Source: CAZCSH01 sp964501545
GTDB taxonomy: Bacteria > Patescibacteriota > Minisyncoccia > Minisyncoccales > RBG-13-42-11
Assembly: GCA_964501545.1 (NCBI GenBank)
Contig: CAZCSH010000008.1
Location: forward strand, 1-19,390
Length of the DNA stretch: 19,390 bases
Direction of reading: 5' to 3'
The position numbers were made by a program, and so were the translations under genes. Of the stretch, positions 1-5,572 are shown piece after piece. The notes under the pieces were generated by a model that did no database searches, was not told the origin of the DNA, and saw only the letters and a program-made list of their open reading frames with translations. The first letter of the stretch is position 1; every line of letters begins with the position of its first letter.

Positions 1-35
1 GGCGGGGTAGTAGCGATACTCCGCCTGATTTTTTG
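1..35 (+). terminator. Intrinsic terminator of a gene upstream of the window
   Basis: A perfect 9-bp stem (1-9 with 17-25, one G-T pair) closes a 7-nt loop and is followed by TGATTTTTTG. This is a classic rho-independent terminator reading rightward. The gene it serves lies outside the window. The reverse strand has no T-run, so it acts in one direction. Confidence 0.75.
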
Positions 36-225
36 AATTTATATTATTAAGGAAAGGATAGTGGGTTTGACAAAGAGCGCTATTTTACGAGGCTACATAT
101 GTTTAGGTTCAGATACATATCCGACACCTATGTCTGGAGCGCAATGTCTCGATTCGTGTCTTAATTCATGCTTTAACCGAATTAAATCATCCCCATCTTG
201 GCTCGATTAGGTTCTCCTGTGAGTT
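36..225. other. Non-coding stretch, nothing recognised
   Basis: No convincing gene. On the minus strand about 37 codons stay open (roughly 94-205) with no start codon, and a TTGACA at 67-72 has no -10 at proper spacing. It may be decayed coding sequence or plain spacer. Confidence 0.4.
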
Positions 226-257
226 GAAAAAAGAGCACACAGTTTCCATGTGCTCTT
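226..257 (-). terminator. Terminator of the kinase-like gene
   Basis: Read on the minus strand, a perfect 9-bp stem (231-239 with 249-257) is followed by TTTTTTC. The TAA stop codon of the gene at 256-858 lies at the base of the stem. Confidence 0.85.
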
Positions 258-858
258 ATGCGCCTATTGCGCGGCATAGTGCTTGGTGTATGCAGAAAAA
301 AAGGAGTGTTTCCGCGGCCGTAGGACTCTCACCACCCTCATTGCGTATGAAGCAAAAAGGTATACTGAGCTCCTTAGCTTGCGAGACCGCAACATCAATT
401 TCCATTTTCTGTTCTTGAATCAAGAAATTGATATCGTGCTTGCGGTCAGGTCGATTGTTTGTCTCCTTGAGACGACGGCTCAGGATACTGCTGGGGCTTG
501 CGATAATGACTGCTATTGCAATCGTTTGTGTTTTGTCCCAAGGCTGGATTTGCCGTACCCCGTACTCTTTTCCTTCGACATCGAAGTACACGAAGTGGCC
601 GTCCGCAAGCCGAATAGTCCCGGGATCTGCACGATCAAGCTCATAGAGCCGTCTGTTCATCTCCGGACGCAATACTCGACGCACGCTTTCGGATAGAGCT
701 CGCAGTTCTGCAACGGTAGCCACGCCAGCCAATTCACAAAGTATCGGAGCTCCCTTGACTTCCTCCATTTTGATTTTACGCTTTCGTGCAAGTTCTTCTA
801 CTTCTGTAACTACCGTCGTTTTACCGACGCCAGGTACGCCTCCGATGTATACAAACAT
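256..858 (-). CDS. P-loop nucleotide kinase resembling archaeal-type adenylate kinase
   Basis: A 200-residue cytoplasmic protein. The Walker A motif GVPGVGKTT is at residues 7-15. A later segment with RR..., NNRPDR and a conserved-looking FIRNEGG near the C-terminus recalls the LID and C-terminal part of archaeal AdkA-type adenylate kinases, which transfer phosphate from ATP to AMP. I chose the ATG at 858 over an in-frame ATG at 918: AAAGGAGA (865-872) sits 6-7 nt upstream, and the promoter at 909-937 overlaps the upstream start. The gene stands alone with its own promoter and terminator. Its codons are clearly richer in G+C than the genes to the right, and its strong Shine-Dalgarno is unusual here, both consistent with acquisition by transfer. 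Fold assignment is fairly firm; the substrate is not established. Confidence 0.75.
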   Translation of the reverse strand: MFVYIGGVPGVGKTTVVTEVEELARKRKIKMEEVKGAPILCELAGVATVAELRALSESVRRVLRPEMNRRLYELDRADPGTIRLADGHFVYFDVEGKEYGVRQIQPWDKTQTIAIAVIIASPSSILSRRLKETNNRPDRKHDINFLIQEQKMEIDVAVSQAKELSIPFCFIRNEGGESPTAAETLLFFCIHQALCRAIGA

Positions 859-864
859 TGTCCA

Positions 865-872
865 TCTCCTTT
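865..872 (-). promoter_or_regulatory. Strong Shine-Dalgarno deciding the kinase start
   Basis: AAAGGAGA on the minus strand lies 6-7 nt before the ATG at 858. It rules out the longer reading from 918. Most genes in the right half of the window have no comparable site. Confidence 0.8.
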
Positions 873-908
873 CATTTTTTGTTTGGGAAGAGCTATTTGA
901 CTTCAAGT

Positions 909-937
909 ATAATATCACGGCTCGCTGATTTTGTAAA
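909..937 (-). promoter_or_regulatory. Sigma-70 promoter with extended -10 for the kinase-like gene
   Basis: On the minus strand TTTACA (932-937) is separated by exactly 17 nt from TATTAT (909-914), and TGA directly precedes the -10, giving an extended -10. The predicted start of transcription is about 45 nt before the ATG at 858. Confidence 0.75.
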
Positions 938-954
938 TCTTTTCATTCGCGAGT

Positions 955-997
955 GGGCAAAAAATGGAGGGGTTTCAGGGGAGGAAATTTTTTGCCC
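955..997. repeat. Long inverted repeat, 11-bp arms
   Basis: Arms GGGCAAAAAAT (955-965) and ATTTTTTGCCC (987-997) are perfect reverse complements around a purine-rich 21-nt centre. It lies just upstream of the kinase promoter with no gene attached. It could be a cruciform, a regulator site or part of a palindromic element. Confidence 0.6.
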
Positions 998-1017
998 GCG
1001 AGCCGTCGGGTTTTCCT

Positions 1018-1040
1018 GCCCGCCGCCGCAGGCGGCGGGC
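1018..1040. repeat. GC-only palindrome, 10-bp perfect stem
   Basis: GCCCGCCGCC (1018-1027) pairs perfectly with GGCGGCGGGC (1031-1040) around a 3-nt loop. The pure-GC composition stands out from its surroundings. It is followed by AATTTAT rather than a T-run, so it is a poor terminator, and it resembles interspersed REP-like palindromes. Copy number cannot be judged from one window. Confidence 0.6.
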
Positions 1041-1066
1041 AATTTATCGGGTTAGATTTCGTTTCC

Positions 1067-1094
1067 TTGACCGGTGGATTAAATTCGGTAAAAT
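1067..1094 (+). promoter_or_regulatory. Orphan sigma-70-like promoter
   Basis: TTGACC (1067-1072), a 16-nt spacer and TAAAAT (1089-1094). No plausible coding gene follows on this strand before the minus-strand gene ending at 1248. A transcript from here would run through palindromes toward the hairpin at 1201-1227, so it may drive a small RNA. Confidence 0.4.
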
Positions 1095-1200
1095 GATGGT
1101 AAAAGTTTGAGGACGGACGGAATTGGGAGCCAAGTTCGAACTACGTCCCATCCCCGCAGCCACCTTGCGCGCAGTTCGAGAGACTGAGAATGCCAACCAA
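1095..1200. other. Non-coding stretch with small palindromes
   Basis: Contains AGTTCGAACT (a perfect 10-bp palindrome near 1133-1142), TGCGCGCA and a CAGT...ACTG pair. It is more GC-rich than the flanking genes. I tried folding it as a tRNA because of the TTCGAA-like loop, but no T-arm or acceptor stem forms on either strand. It may be a structured RNA or a repeat remnant. Confidence 0.35.
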
Positions 1201-1227
1201 AAAGCGCGGCCCACAAGGCCGCGCTTT
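1194..1227 (-). terminator. Terminator of the holin-like gene
   Basis: A perfect 11-bp stem, AAAGCGCGGCC (1201-1211) with GGCCGCGCTTT (1217-1227), has a 5-nt loop. Reading leftward, the stem runs into TTTTTGG. It lies about 20 bp past the stop of the gene at 1248-1568. Confidence 0.8.
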
Positions 1228-1247
1228 GGATTGCTTCCTACCAAGTT

Positions 1248-1568
1248 TTACTTCTTTAACATTTTGGGTATGGGTAAGCCAAGCTTTCCCAGATTATCAA
1301 GAATGGAACCTACTAAAGCAAGGAGAATCAGAAAATAAGCCACTGTCGCCATCAGAGAAAGAGAAGGGATAACCTGACCAACCAAGACTAAAATGGCAAA
1401 TCCAAAAACATAAGCTAGGATTCCTTTTTTCATGAAACCGGCCAATTTACCCAAAGCAAATTCTTTGTTTTTCAGAGCGGCGATAACTCCCAAAATAACA
1501 TCAAGACTTATTAAAATCACGATGTTTCTGATTTGGGAGGCAGCAAGAACATTTAAGATTGCATCCAT
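1248..1568 (-). CDS. Small holin-like membrane protein
   Basis: A 106-residue protein with an N-terminal segment followed by three hydrophobic stretches and a short basic tail ending MLKK. The part reading DVILGVIAALKNKEFALGKLAGFMKK has the acidic-residue-then-glycine helix and Lys-rich loop seen in the phage holin family 4 / toxin-secretion holins. Members form or regulate pores in the inner membrane. The ATG at 1568 is chosen because the longer in-frame start at 1637 would fall in the -35 box. The ribosome site is weak (AAGAATG). No endolysin or other phage gene is nearby, so a chromosomal role is more likely than phage lysis. The family call is by motif and topology only. Confidence 0.6.
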   Translation of the reverse strand: MDAILNVLAASQIRNIVILISLDVILGVIAALKNKEFALGKLAGFMKKGILAYVFGFAILVLVGQVIPSLSLMATVAYFLILLALVGSILDNLGKLGLPIPKMLKK

Positions 1569-1608
1569 ATTTTTACATTCTTTTTTATTAAAAGTCGACC
1601 ATTGCTTT

Positions 1609-1637
1609 ATTATAGGTTGGGCCAAGACCCTTGGCAA
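1609..1637 (-). promoter_or_regulatory. Promoter of the holin-like gene with overlapping inverted repeat
   Basis: On the minus strand TTGCCA (1632-1637), a 17-nt spacer and TATAAT (1609-1614). A perfect inverted repeat, GCCAAG (1621-1626) with CTTGGC (1630-1635), covers the spacer and -35 box, the position expected for a repressor operator. Confidence 0.65.
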
Positions 1638-1664
1638 GCCCTATTAGTCAGATGCTGACAAATA

Positions 1665-1692
1665 TTGACACAATCTTAATTTTTGATAGTTT
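1665..1692 (+). promoter_or_regulatory. Likely promoter of the 62-residue gene
   Basis: TTGACA (1665-1670), a 16-nt spacer and TAGTTT (1687-1692) preceded by TGA as an extended -10. It is divergent from the holin-like promoter. The -10 is poor, so confidence is moderate. Confidence 0.45.
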
Positions 1693-1718
1693 AAAAGAAA
1701 TAAGTTCTTCTTACGATT

Positions 1719-1725
1719 AGGAGGG
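1719..1725 (+). promoter_or_regulatory. Near-consensus Shine-Dalgarno
   Basis: AGGAGGG directly before the ATG at 1729, with a 3-nt gap. It is one of only three strong sites in the window. Confidence 0.7.
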
Positions 1726-1728
1726 ATT

Positions 1729-1917
1729 ATGGAAAAGGAGATAGATGAGGAAATCACCCTTGAGGAAATCACCCTTACCATCCAACTTCCTCTAATGAAC
1801 GGGGAACAGAGAAGGGGTTGGCAAGAGCTCTTTCGCTGGATGGCGGCTAAGGGGGCTAAGTGCCAAGATGTTTTTGACAATCCCAAGGTCACATTTGTCC
1901 CCATCAAGAACCCCTGA
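1729..1917 (+). CDS. Unrecognised 62-residue protein
   Basis: A short acidic-N-terminus protein with no family I recognise and no membrane segment or metal motif. The start at 1729 has a near-consensus AGGAGGG (1719-1725) 3 nt upstream, a promoter candidate and a hairpin holding the stop codon, so it looks like a genuine single-gene unit. Residues 7-16 are a perfect duplication (EEITL twice) encoded by an exact 15-bp tandem repeat at 1747-1776. The middle part (GWQELFRWMAAKG) is probably an amphipathic helix. Function unknown. Confidence 0.6.
   Translation: MEKEIDEEITLEEITLTIQLPLMNGEQRRGWQELFRWMAAKGAKCQDVFDNPKVTFVPIKNP
1747..1776 (+). repeat. Exact 15-bp tandem duplication
   Basis: GAGGAAATCACCCTT occurs twice back to back, in frame, encoding EEITL-EEITL in the 62-residue protein. 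Identity at every third codon position suggests a recent duplication. Confidence 0.9.
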
Positions 1918-1931
1918 GAGATTCAGGGGTT
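1909..1931. terminator. Hairpin between convergent genes, probably a terminator
   Basis: AACCCCTGA (1909-1917) pairs perfectly with TCAGGGGTT (1923-1931) around a 5-nt loop. It contains the TGA stop of the 62-residue gene and lies downstream of efp on the other strand. Neither side has a clean T-run, so it may work inefficiently in both directions. Confidence 0.55.
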
Positions 1932-1957
1932 CCATCTTGTTATTAAATAGCAGTTAA

Positions 1958-2521
1958 TTACTCAATCCTTCTCACGTATTCTCCTGTTTCTGTATTTACT
2001 TCAATCGTGTCCCCCTCTTCTATAAAGAGGGGGGTATTTATTTGAACTCCAGTCTCTAAGGTGACAGTTTTGGTGCCGCTTTGAGCTCTGCTTCCTTTAA
2101 CTCCGGGAGGAGCCTCTGTTACTTTGAGGTTTACTTTAATTGGCAGAGTAATATTAATAACTTTATCTTGAAGCTTTATTCCAGAGAGAACTAAGTTTGG
2201 TTTTAGAAATTTTGCCCCTCTGCCAATTTGTTCTTCGGTCAGTTCAAAACGCTTTGAAGAGTCTTCTTGTTCAGAAAAGACAAACTTGCCTCGGTGGAAA
2301 AAGATGAAGTTTACTTCCACTTTTTCTATTTCGGCTTCTTCAAACATATCACCCTGATGGAAGTTTCTCTTGAGAACCTGGCCGGTTATCAGATTGCGAA
2401 TTGTGGTTTTGGCGACAACGGCATCTTGAGCTTTATACATTTGTTGGAATCCTAAAACTTCATAAGGTTGACCCTCAAGAATAAATCTTACTCCTTTTCT
2501 TAGATCAAAATAGCTTAACAT
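1958..2521 (-). CDS. efp: Translation elongation factor P
   Basis: A full-length 187-residue EF-P. It binds ribosomes stalled on polyproline between the P and E sites and aids peptide bond formation. The N-terminal KOW-like domain carries LRKGVRFILEGQPYEV, and the C-terminal OB domain ends with the typical GDTIEVNTETGEYVRRIE. The loop tip that is lysylated, rhamnosylated or otherwise modified in other bacteria is non-standard. Aligning RNLITG with the E. coli RRLLTG puts Gln32 where E. coli has Lys34, with Lys30 two residues earlier. This is the last gene of the seven-gene minus operon; its ATG overlaps the fmt stop by 7 nt (ATGTTAA), so translation is probably coupled. The neighbouring proline-rich protein at 9842 is a plausible client. 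Confidence 0.95.
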   Translation of the reverse strand: MLSYFDLRKGVRFILEGQPYEVLGFQQMYKAQDAVVAKTTIRNLITGQVLKRNFHQGDMFEEAEIEKVEVNFIFFHRGKFVFSEQEDSSKRFELTEEQIGRGAKFLKPNLVLSGIKLQDKVINITLPIKVNLKVTEAPPGVKGSRAQSGTKTVTLETGVQINTPLFIEEGDTIEVNTETGEYVRRIE

Positions 2522-3390
2522 ATCTGGGGGATTTTCTTTAGAATGTCTGGATAACCTCTTAGGAAATCTTCAAAAGAGATTGCCTTTTTCCCTTCCATTT
2601 GGATTTCCTTTGGAGCCAGACACTCTTTTCCTTGTTTTTCTAAGACTTCTGCTTTTAAGATCTTGATTATTTTGCCTTCTATTACTGTGTAGGCTCCTGG
2701 CCAGGGATTTAGAGCTCTAATTTGTCTCTCAATATACCTTACTGGTTTCTGCCAGTCAATCTGGCCATCTTCTTTCTTTAAAATCTTGGTATAAGTTGCC
2801 TGGGATTCATCTTGTTCTTTCGGAGTTATTTCTCCTTCTAGCCACCTTGGAATTGTTTCTACTAAAAGAGCGCCTGCTAATCGGCCAAGTTTGTCGTGCA
2901 GAGCTTGGTAAGTCTCTTTTCCCAAAAGGCCTATTTCTGTTTTGCCAACAATTGGCCCGGCGTCTACCTTTTCTGTCATTTTTATTAAAGAAACTCCAGT
3001 TTTCTTGTCTCCAGCTATAATAGTAAACTCAATGGGAGAAGGGCCTCGCCAACGAGGCAAAAGAGACGGATGAAGGTTTAAAGAGCTGTATTTGGGAATA
3101 TCTAAGATTTCTTTTGGCAGAATCTGGCTGTAACCTGCCACCACTATTAAATCAGGCTCCAAACCCTGGATTTTCTCTTTTGCCTCATTTATCTTTTCTG
3201 GCTGGATAACAGGAAGATTGTGTTTCTGGGCTAAAGCCTTGACTGGTGGGGGAGTAATTAGCTGTTTTCTGCCAACCGGCCTGTCAGGAGCGGTAATCAC
3301 CAAAATAGGGGAAAGGTTTGCTTCCACTAACTTATTCAAAACAATAGCTCCAAACTCTGGAGTAGCAATAAAGATGATTTTAGGTTTCAT
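2515..3390 (-). CDS. fmt: Methionyl-tRNA formyltransferase
   Basis: A 291-residue enzyme that formylates initiator Met-tRNA using 10-formyl-THF. The catalytic set is visible: Asn105 and His107 in SLNLHPSLLPRWRG, and Asp143 in EKVDAGPIVG, matching Asn108, His110 and Asp146 of the E. coli enzyme. The C-terminal OB-like part (DWQKPVRYIERQIRALNPWPGAY onward) is present but short. I start at 3390 (MKPKIIFIATPEFG): the longer in-frame ATG lies inside the preceding gene, while this one follows that gene's TAG by a single base. It overlaps efp by 7 nt. Confidence 0.95.
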   Translation of the reverse strand: MKPKIIFIATPEFGAIVLNKLVEANLSPILVITAPDRPVGRKQLITPPPVKALAQKHNLPVIQPEKINEAKEKIQGLEPDLIVVAGYSQILPKEILDIPKYSSLNLHPSLLPRWRGPSPIEFTIIAGDKKTGVSLIKMTEKVDAGPIVGKTEIGLLGKETYQALHDKLGRLAGALLVETIPRWLEGEITPKEQDESQATYTKILKKEDGQIDWQKPVRYIERQIRALNPWPGAYTVIEGKIIKILKAEVLEKQGKECLAPKEIQMEGKKAISFEDFLRGYPDILKKIPQIC

Positions 3391-3391
3391 A

Positions 3392-4060
3392 CTATTTATT
3401 AATGCGCCATTCAACATCCCCCTCTTTTCCAGCAAACTCCAACCAGTCTCCTTCTGGGGTAACTACGTACCACTTCCTTTTAGTCTCTGACCAAACCATA
3501 GGATTTCCTTGATAATAAGGCTTCTTGACTATTTCTTTTGGTTTTAGTCTGTCTAACTCCAGCCATTTTTTGAAAACTGTCTCAATAGCATAATCTAAAC
3601 CTCTGGATTTTGCCCATTGGGCCACTGTCTCAATAGCTTTCTTAGCATTTTGGATAGAACCTGCCAATTCTAATAATTGTTTAGCTGGCCTGGTAAACCT
3701 TGAGTAAATAATCTTTCTCTTTTTAGCATCCCTTTTGATTTCAGCCAAAGAGAGGCCCTTGGTTTGGAAATAATGAGTAACGATTTGGCGAATAGCTGTT
3801 TCTTCTTCCAATTCCTTATGGTATTTAATCTTACCTTTCTGCAAATACTCTTCTATCTTTTGAGCGATGCTCTTCCCAATACCGGGTATCTCTTTTATTC
3901 CGTTGAACTTCTTTTCTTTGTAGATTAAAGAAATATCTCTATCTAGATTTTCTAGGGCCTGGCCAGCTTTTCGGTAGGCCCGGGGTTTAAAAGCTGTTCC
4001 TTTTAGCTCTAAAAGGTCAGCTATCTCATATAGTATTTTAGCAATCTCTTTATTGGCCAT
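3392..4060 (-). CDS. Helix-hairpin-helix protein like the N-terminal domain of PolX, without a polymerase domain
   Basis: A 222-residue protein. Residues 1-80 look like the 8-kDa domain of family X DNA polymerases (MANKEIAKILYEIADLLELKG, then the helix-hairpin-helix IKEIPGIGKSIAQKIEEYL at 55-73), which binds DNA ends and gaps. The nucleotidyltransferase palm and PHP domain never follow. Residues about 90-180 form a basic helical region I do not recognise, ending WAKSRGLDYAIETVFKKW. The last 45 residues are a Trp-rich probable beta domain (MVWSETKRKWYVVTPEGDWLEF). It overlaps amrA by 11 nt and ends one base before fmt, so it is coexpressed with both. It is probably a DNA- or RNA-binding protein; the role is unknown. 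Confidence 0.7.
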   Translation of the reverse strand: MANKEIAKILYEIADLLELKGTAFKPRAYRKAGQALENLDRDISLIYKEKKFNGIKEIPGIGKSIAQKIEEYLQKGKIKYHKELEEETAIRQIVTHYFQTKGLSLAEIKRDAKKRKIIYSRFTRPAKQLLELAGSIQNAKKAIETVAQWAKSRGLDYAIETVFKKWLELDRLKPKEIVKKPYYQGNPMVWSETKRKWYVVTPEGDWLEFAGKEGDVEWRINK

Positions 4061-4616
4061 GTTTTTCTACGCTGAAGCGATAAATGGTTATTTTTTCTCT
4101 TGTTGGATCAATACCTCCTTTCTGACAGGCAATGAAGATTTGTTGCTCTGGAGTATCTACTCCTTCCAGACCTGGCAATAAAAGCCCTGTTTTTTCTTCA
4201 ACAGTCGGGGAGGGATTAAATATTACATCGGAAGAAGGTGAAAACACCTGGGCCTTAACAATGACCCCGTATTTCTTGGGATCGAGTTCTTTAGTGTCTC
4301 TTACAAGCTCAGGTTCGTTTAAAATATAAACAGTGTAAGAAAGGTTTGGCAGGTCTTCTCTCTTAATAGGGGAGAAGCGATAATCTTGGGTGGCGGCGGC
4401 AACAGCATTGCTAATTATTTCTTTGGCAATATTCTCCTGGCTTGGCAAATATGTTCCGAGACAGCCTTTTAGTTCTTCGTTCTGCCTGATAGTAACAAAA
4501 GTCCCTGCTCGCTTAGCCAAGCAGTCAGCCGGCAGGTCACTAGTCGGGGAAATAATGGTTTTCTTTTCAATGTAGTTTTCAATAGCTTGTTTAGCTAGAG
4601 AAAGATAAGGATTCAT
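4050..4616 (-). CDS. amrA: AMMECR1-domain protein (AmmeMemoRadiSam system protein A)
   Basis: A 188-residue single-domain protein of the AMMECR1 family. The hallmark LKGCLGTY is at residues 49-56, close to the conserved LRGCIG of human AMMECR1, and the later block GLLLPGLEGVDTPEQQ is also typical. The biochemical function of the family is not settled. In many bacteria and archaea it occurs with a MEMO-like protein and a radical SAM enzyme, exactly as here. The start overlaps the stop of the 99-residue gene in ATGA (4613-4616), and the end overlaps the helix-hairpin-helix gene by 11 nt. Confidence 0.9.
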   Translation of the reverse strand: MNPYLSLAKQAIENYIEKKTIISPTSDLPADCLAKRAGTFVTIRQNEELKGCLGTYLPSQENIAKEIISNAVAAATQDYRFSPIKREDLPNLSYTVYILNEPELVRDTKELDPKKYGVIVKAQVFSPSSDVIFNPSPTVEEKTGLLLPGLEGVDTPEQQIFIACQKGGIDPTREKITIYRFSVEKHGQ

Positions 4617-4912
4617 TTTAATATCTTTTCTTTAAGCTTTTTTATCTCTTCTTTAATAATATCTCCTGAATACTCTCCAGAATGAGCTGCCGCTCCTTTG
4701 TAAATTGGTCTTTTCTGGTCAAGATGAAGGTTAAAGATGAGATTATTGTCCTTTTTCTTTAAATAGAGGTGAAATCTAGGAAAGCCTCCTCTGGCCAGAG
4801 GCTTAACAAAAACAAATTCTGATGATTCTTTATCTTCCCTTTGGAAATGATAGCCAGTCCCTCTCATTAAGCTCATTATGTTTTCTTTTGATCCTTTTAT
4901 TGCAAAGTTCAT
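4613..4912 (-). CDS. Unrecognised 99-residue protein inside the AmmeMemoRadiSam operon
   Basis: A small soluble protein starting MNFAIKGSKENIMSLMRGTGYHF. It alternates short beta-like segments (SEFVFVKPL, RFHLYLKKK, LIFNLHLDQ), carries several aromatic residues and a HLDQKRPIYKG stretch, and ends in a Lys-rich helix. I do not recognise the family. It is tied on both sides by 4-nt ATGA overlaps, to amrB upstream and amrA downstream, so it is almost certainly translated with them. It could be a subunit or substrate of the AmmeMemoRadiSam complex, or an RNA-binding protein given its charge. Confidence 0.7.
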   Translation of the reverse strand: MNFAIKGSKENIMSLMRGTGYHFQREDKESSEFVFVKPLARGGFPRFHLYLKKKDNNLIFNLHLDQKRPIYKGAAAHSGEYSGDIIKEEIKKLKEKILK

Positions 4913-5529
4913 GAGAGTTTAAAGTTAGCTACCAGATATCCCACCCCAAAAGGTCCTTCATAAGATAAAATTTCAGTTTGATAATTAATCTTTGAGGTTT
5001 CAAGAATTCCCAAGAGAAAGCAAAATGATCTTAAACCGCATTCACCAGCTTCAGGATAGATATTATCTAATTTAAGAATATTTTCAATATCTTTCTTCTT
5101 TAAACATTCTATTAGCTCTTTATCAAACTTAGGGCCATCTGGATGAAAACCATAGGGCCCTTCCTCTTTCAAACAGTGAGATAAATCACCTGAAGCAATC
5201 AGGGCGACGTTGTATTTAGTATTTTGTATGTCGTATTTTGTATAAAACTCTTTCCCCTGGTTAAAGTAGAATTCCGGCGTTTCGTTGCCAATTAAAAATG
5301 TTTTAATTTCTCCTTTGAAATCTCTGGCTAGAAAATAGAGAGGGACATTAAAGCCCCAGTCAGGATGAGGAGAGGAAATAATGATTGAGTCGGGCTTTGC
5401 TTTCTTTAATTTCTCCCCTAAATCCTCCAGAGTCTGGATTGTTTCTTTTACTTGAGCCTTGTCTTCTTTTGAACCAACGTCAGGTAATATTATTGGCGGG
5501 TGAGGGGAGATGGCTGCAAAAACAATCAT
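4909..5529 (-). CDS. amrB: MEMO/LigB-like protein (AmmeMemoRadiSam system protein B)
   Basis: A 206-residue protein of the class III extradiol dioxygenase (LigB) / MEMO fold. The three diagnostic blocks are present: ISPHPPI with His10, IISSPHPDWG with His55, and IASGDLSHCL with His118, followed by GFHPDGPKFD and EAGECGLRSF (Glu163, Cys164) near the C-terminus. His10 and His55 are candidate metal ligands, and Cys164 is a possible third by analogy with MEMO1, which uses two His and a Cys. The AMMECR1 and radical SAM neighbours favour the AmmeMemoRadiSam assignment over an aromatic-ring dioxygenase. Its stop overlaps the next start in ATGA. Confidence 0.88.
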   Translation of the reverse strand: MIVFAAISPHPPIILPDVGSKEDKAQVKETIQTLEDLGEKLKKAKPDSIIISSPHPDWGFNVPLYFLARDFKGEIKTFLIGNETPEFYFNQGKEFYTKYDIQNTKYNVALIASGDLSHCLKEEGPYGFHPDGPKFDKELIECLKKKDIENILKLDNIYPEAGECGLRSFCFLLGILETSKINYQTEILSYEGPFGVGYLVANFKLS

Positions 5530-5549
5530 AATATTCTCTTGTTTATTCT

Positions 5550-5572
5550 CTTGCTAAACCGGGTTAAGCAAG
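5550..5572. repeat. Hairpin at the amrS-amrB junction
   Basis: CTTGCTAAACC (5550-5560) pairs with GGTTAAGCAAG (5562-5572) with one mismatch and a minimal loop, taking in the amrS stop codon. No T-run follows on the minus strand, so it is not an intrinsic terminator. It could stabilise or process the mRNA. Next to it, ATTCTCTTG is repeated directly at 5533-5541 and 5545-5553. Confidence 0.5.

Noticed and set aside
94..205. Open minus-strand stretch of about 37 codons
   Set aside because: No start codon, no ribosome site and too short to separate from chance, though it could be a gene remnant.
283..696. 137-residue plus-strand reading frame opposite the kinase-like gene
   Set aside because: It is antisense to a protein with a clear Walker A motif, promoter, Shine-Dalgarno and terminator; no motif of its own.
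1100..1160. Possible tRNA around a TTCGAA-type loop
   Set aside because: Neither strand gives a 5-bp T stem around the loop, nor an acceptor or anticodon stem.
1044..1244. 66-residue minus-strand reading frame
   Set aside because: It runs through the terminator hairpin and palindromes, has no ribosome site, and its sequence looks like translated structured non-coding DNA.
1569..1637. Longer start for the holin-like gene
   Set aside because: The upstream ATG lies in the -35 box and ahead of the predicted transcription start.
1248..1637. Prophage remnant suggested by the holin-like gene
   Set aside because: No integrase, capsid, tail or lysin gene, and the flanks are housekeeping genes.
3391..3435. 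Longer fmt start
   Set aside because: It adds 15 residues lying inside the preceding gene and moves the normal N-terminus KIIFIATPEFG away from the start; the ATG at 3390 follows the upstream stop by one base.
5550..5572. Terminator between amrS and amrB
   Set aside because: A hairpin is present but no T-run follows on the minus strand, and the genes belong to a conserved functional set.
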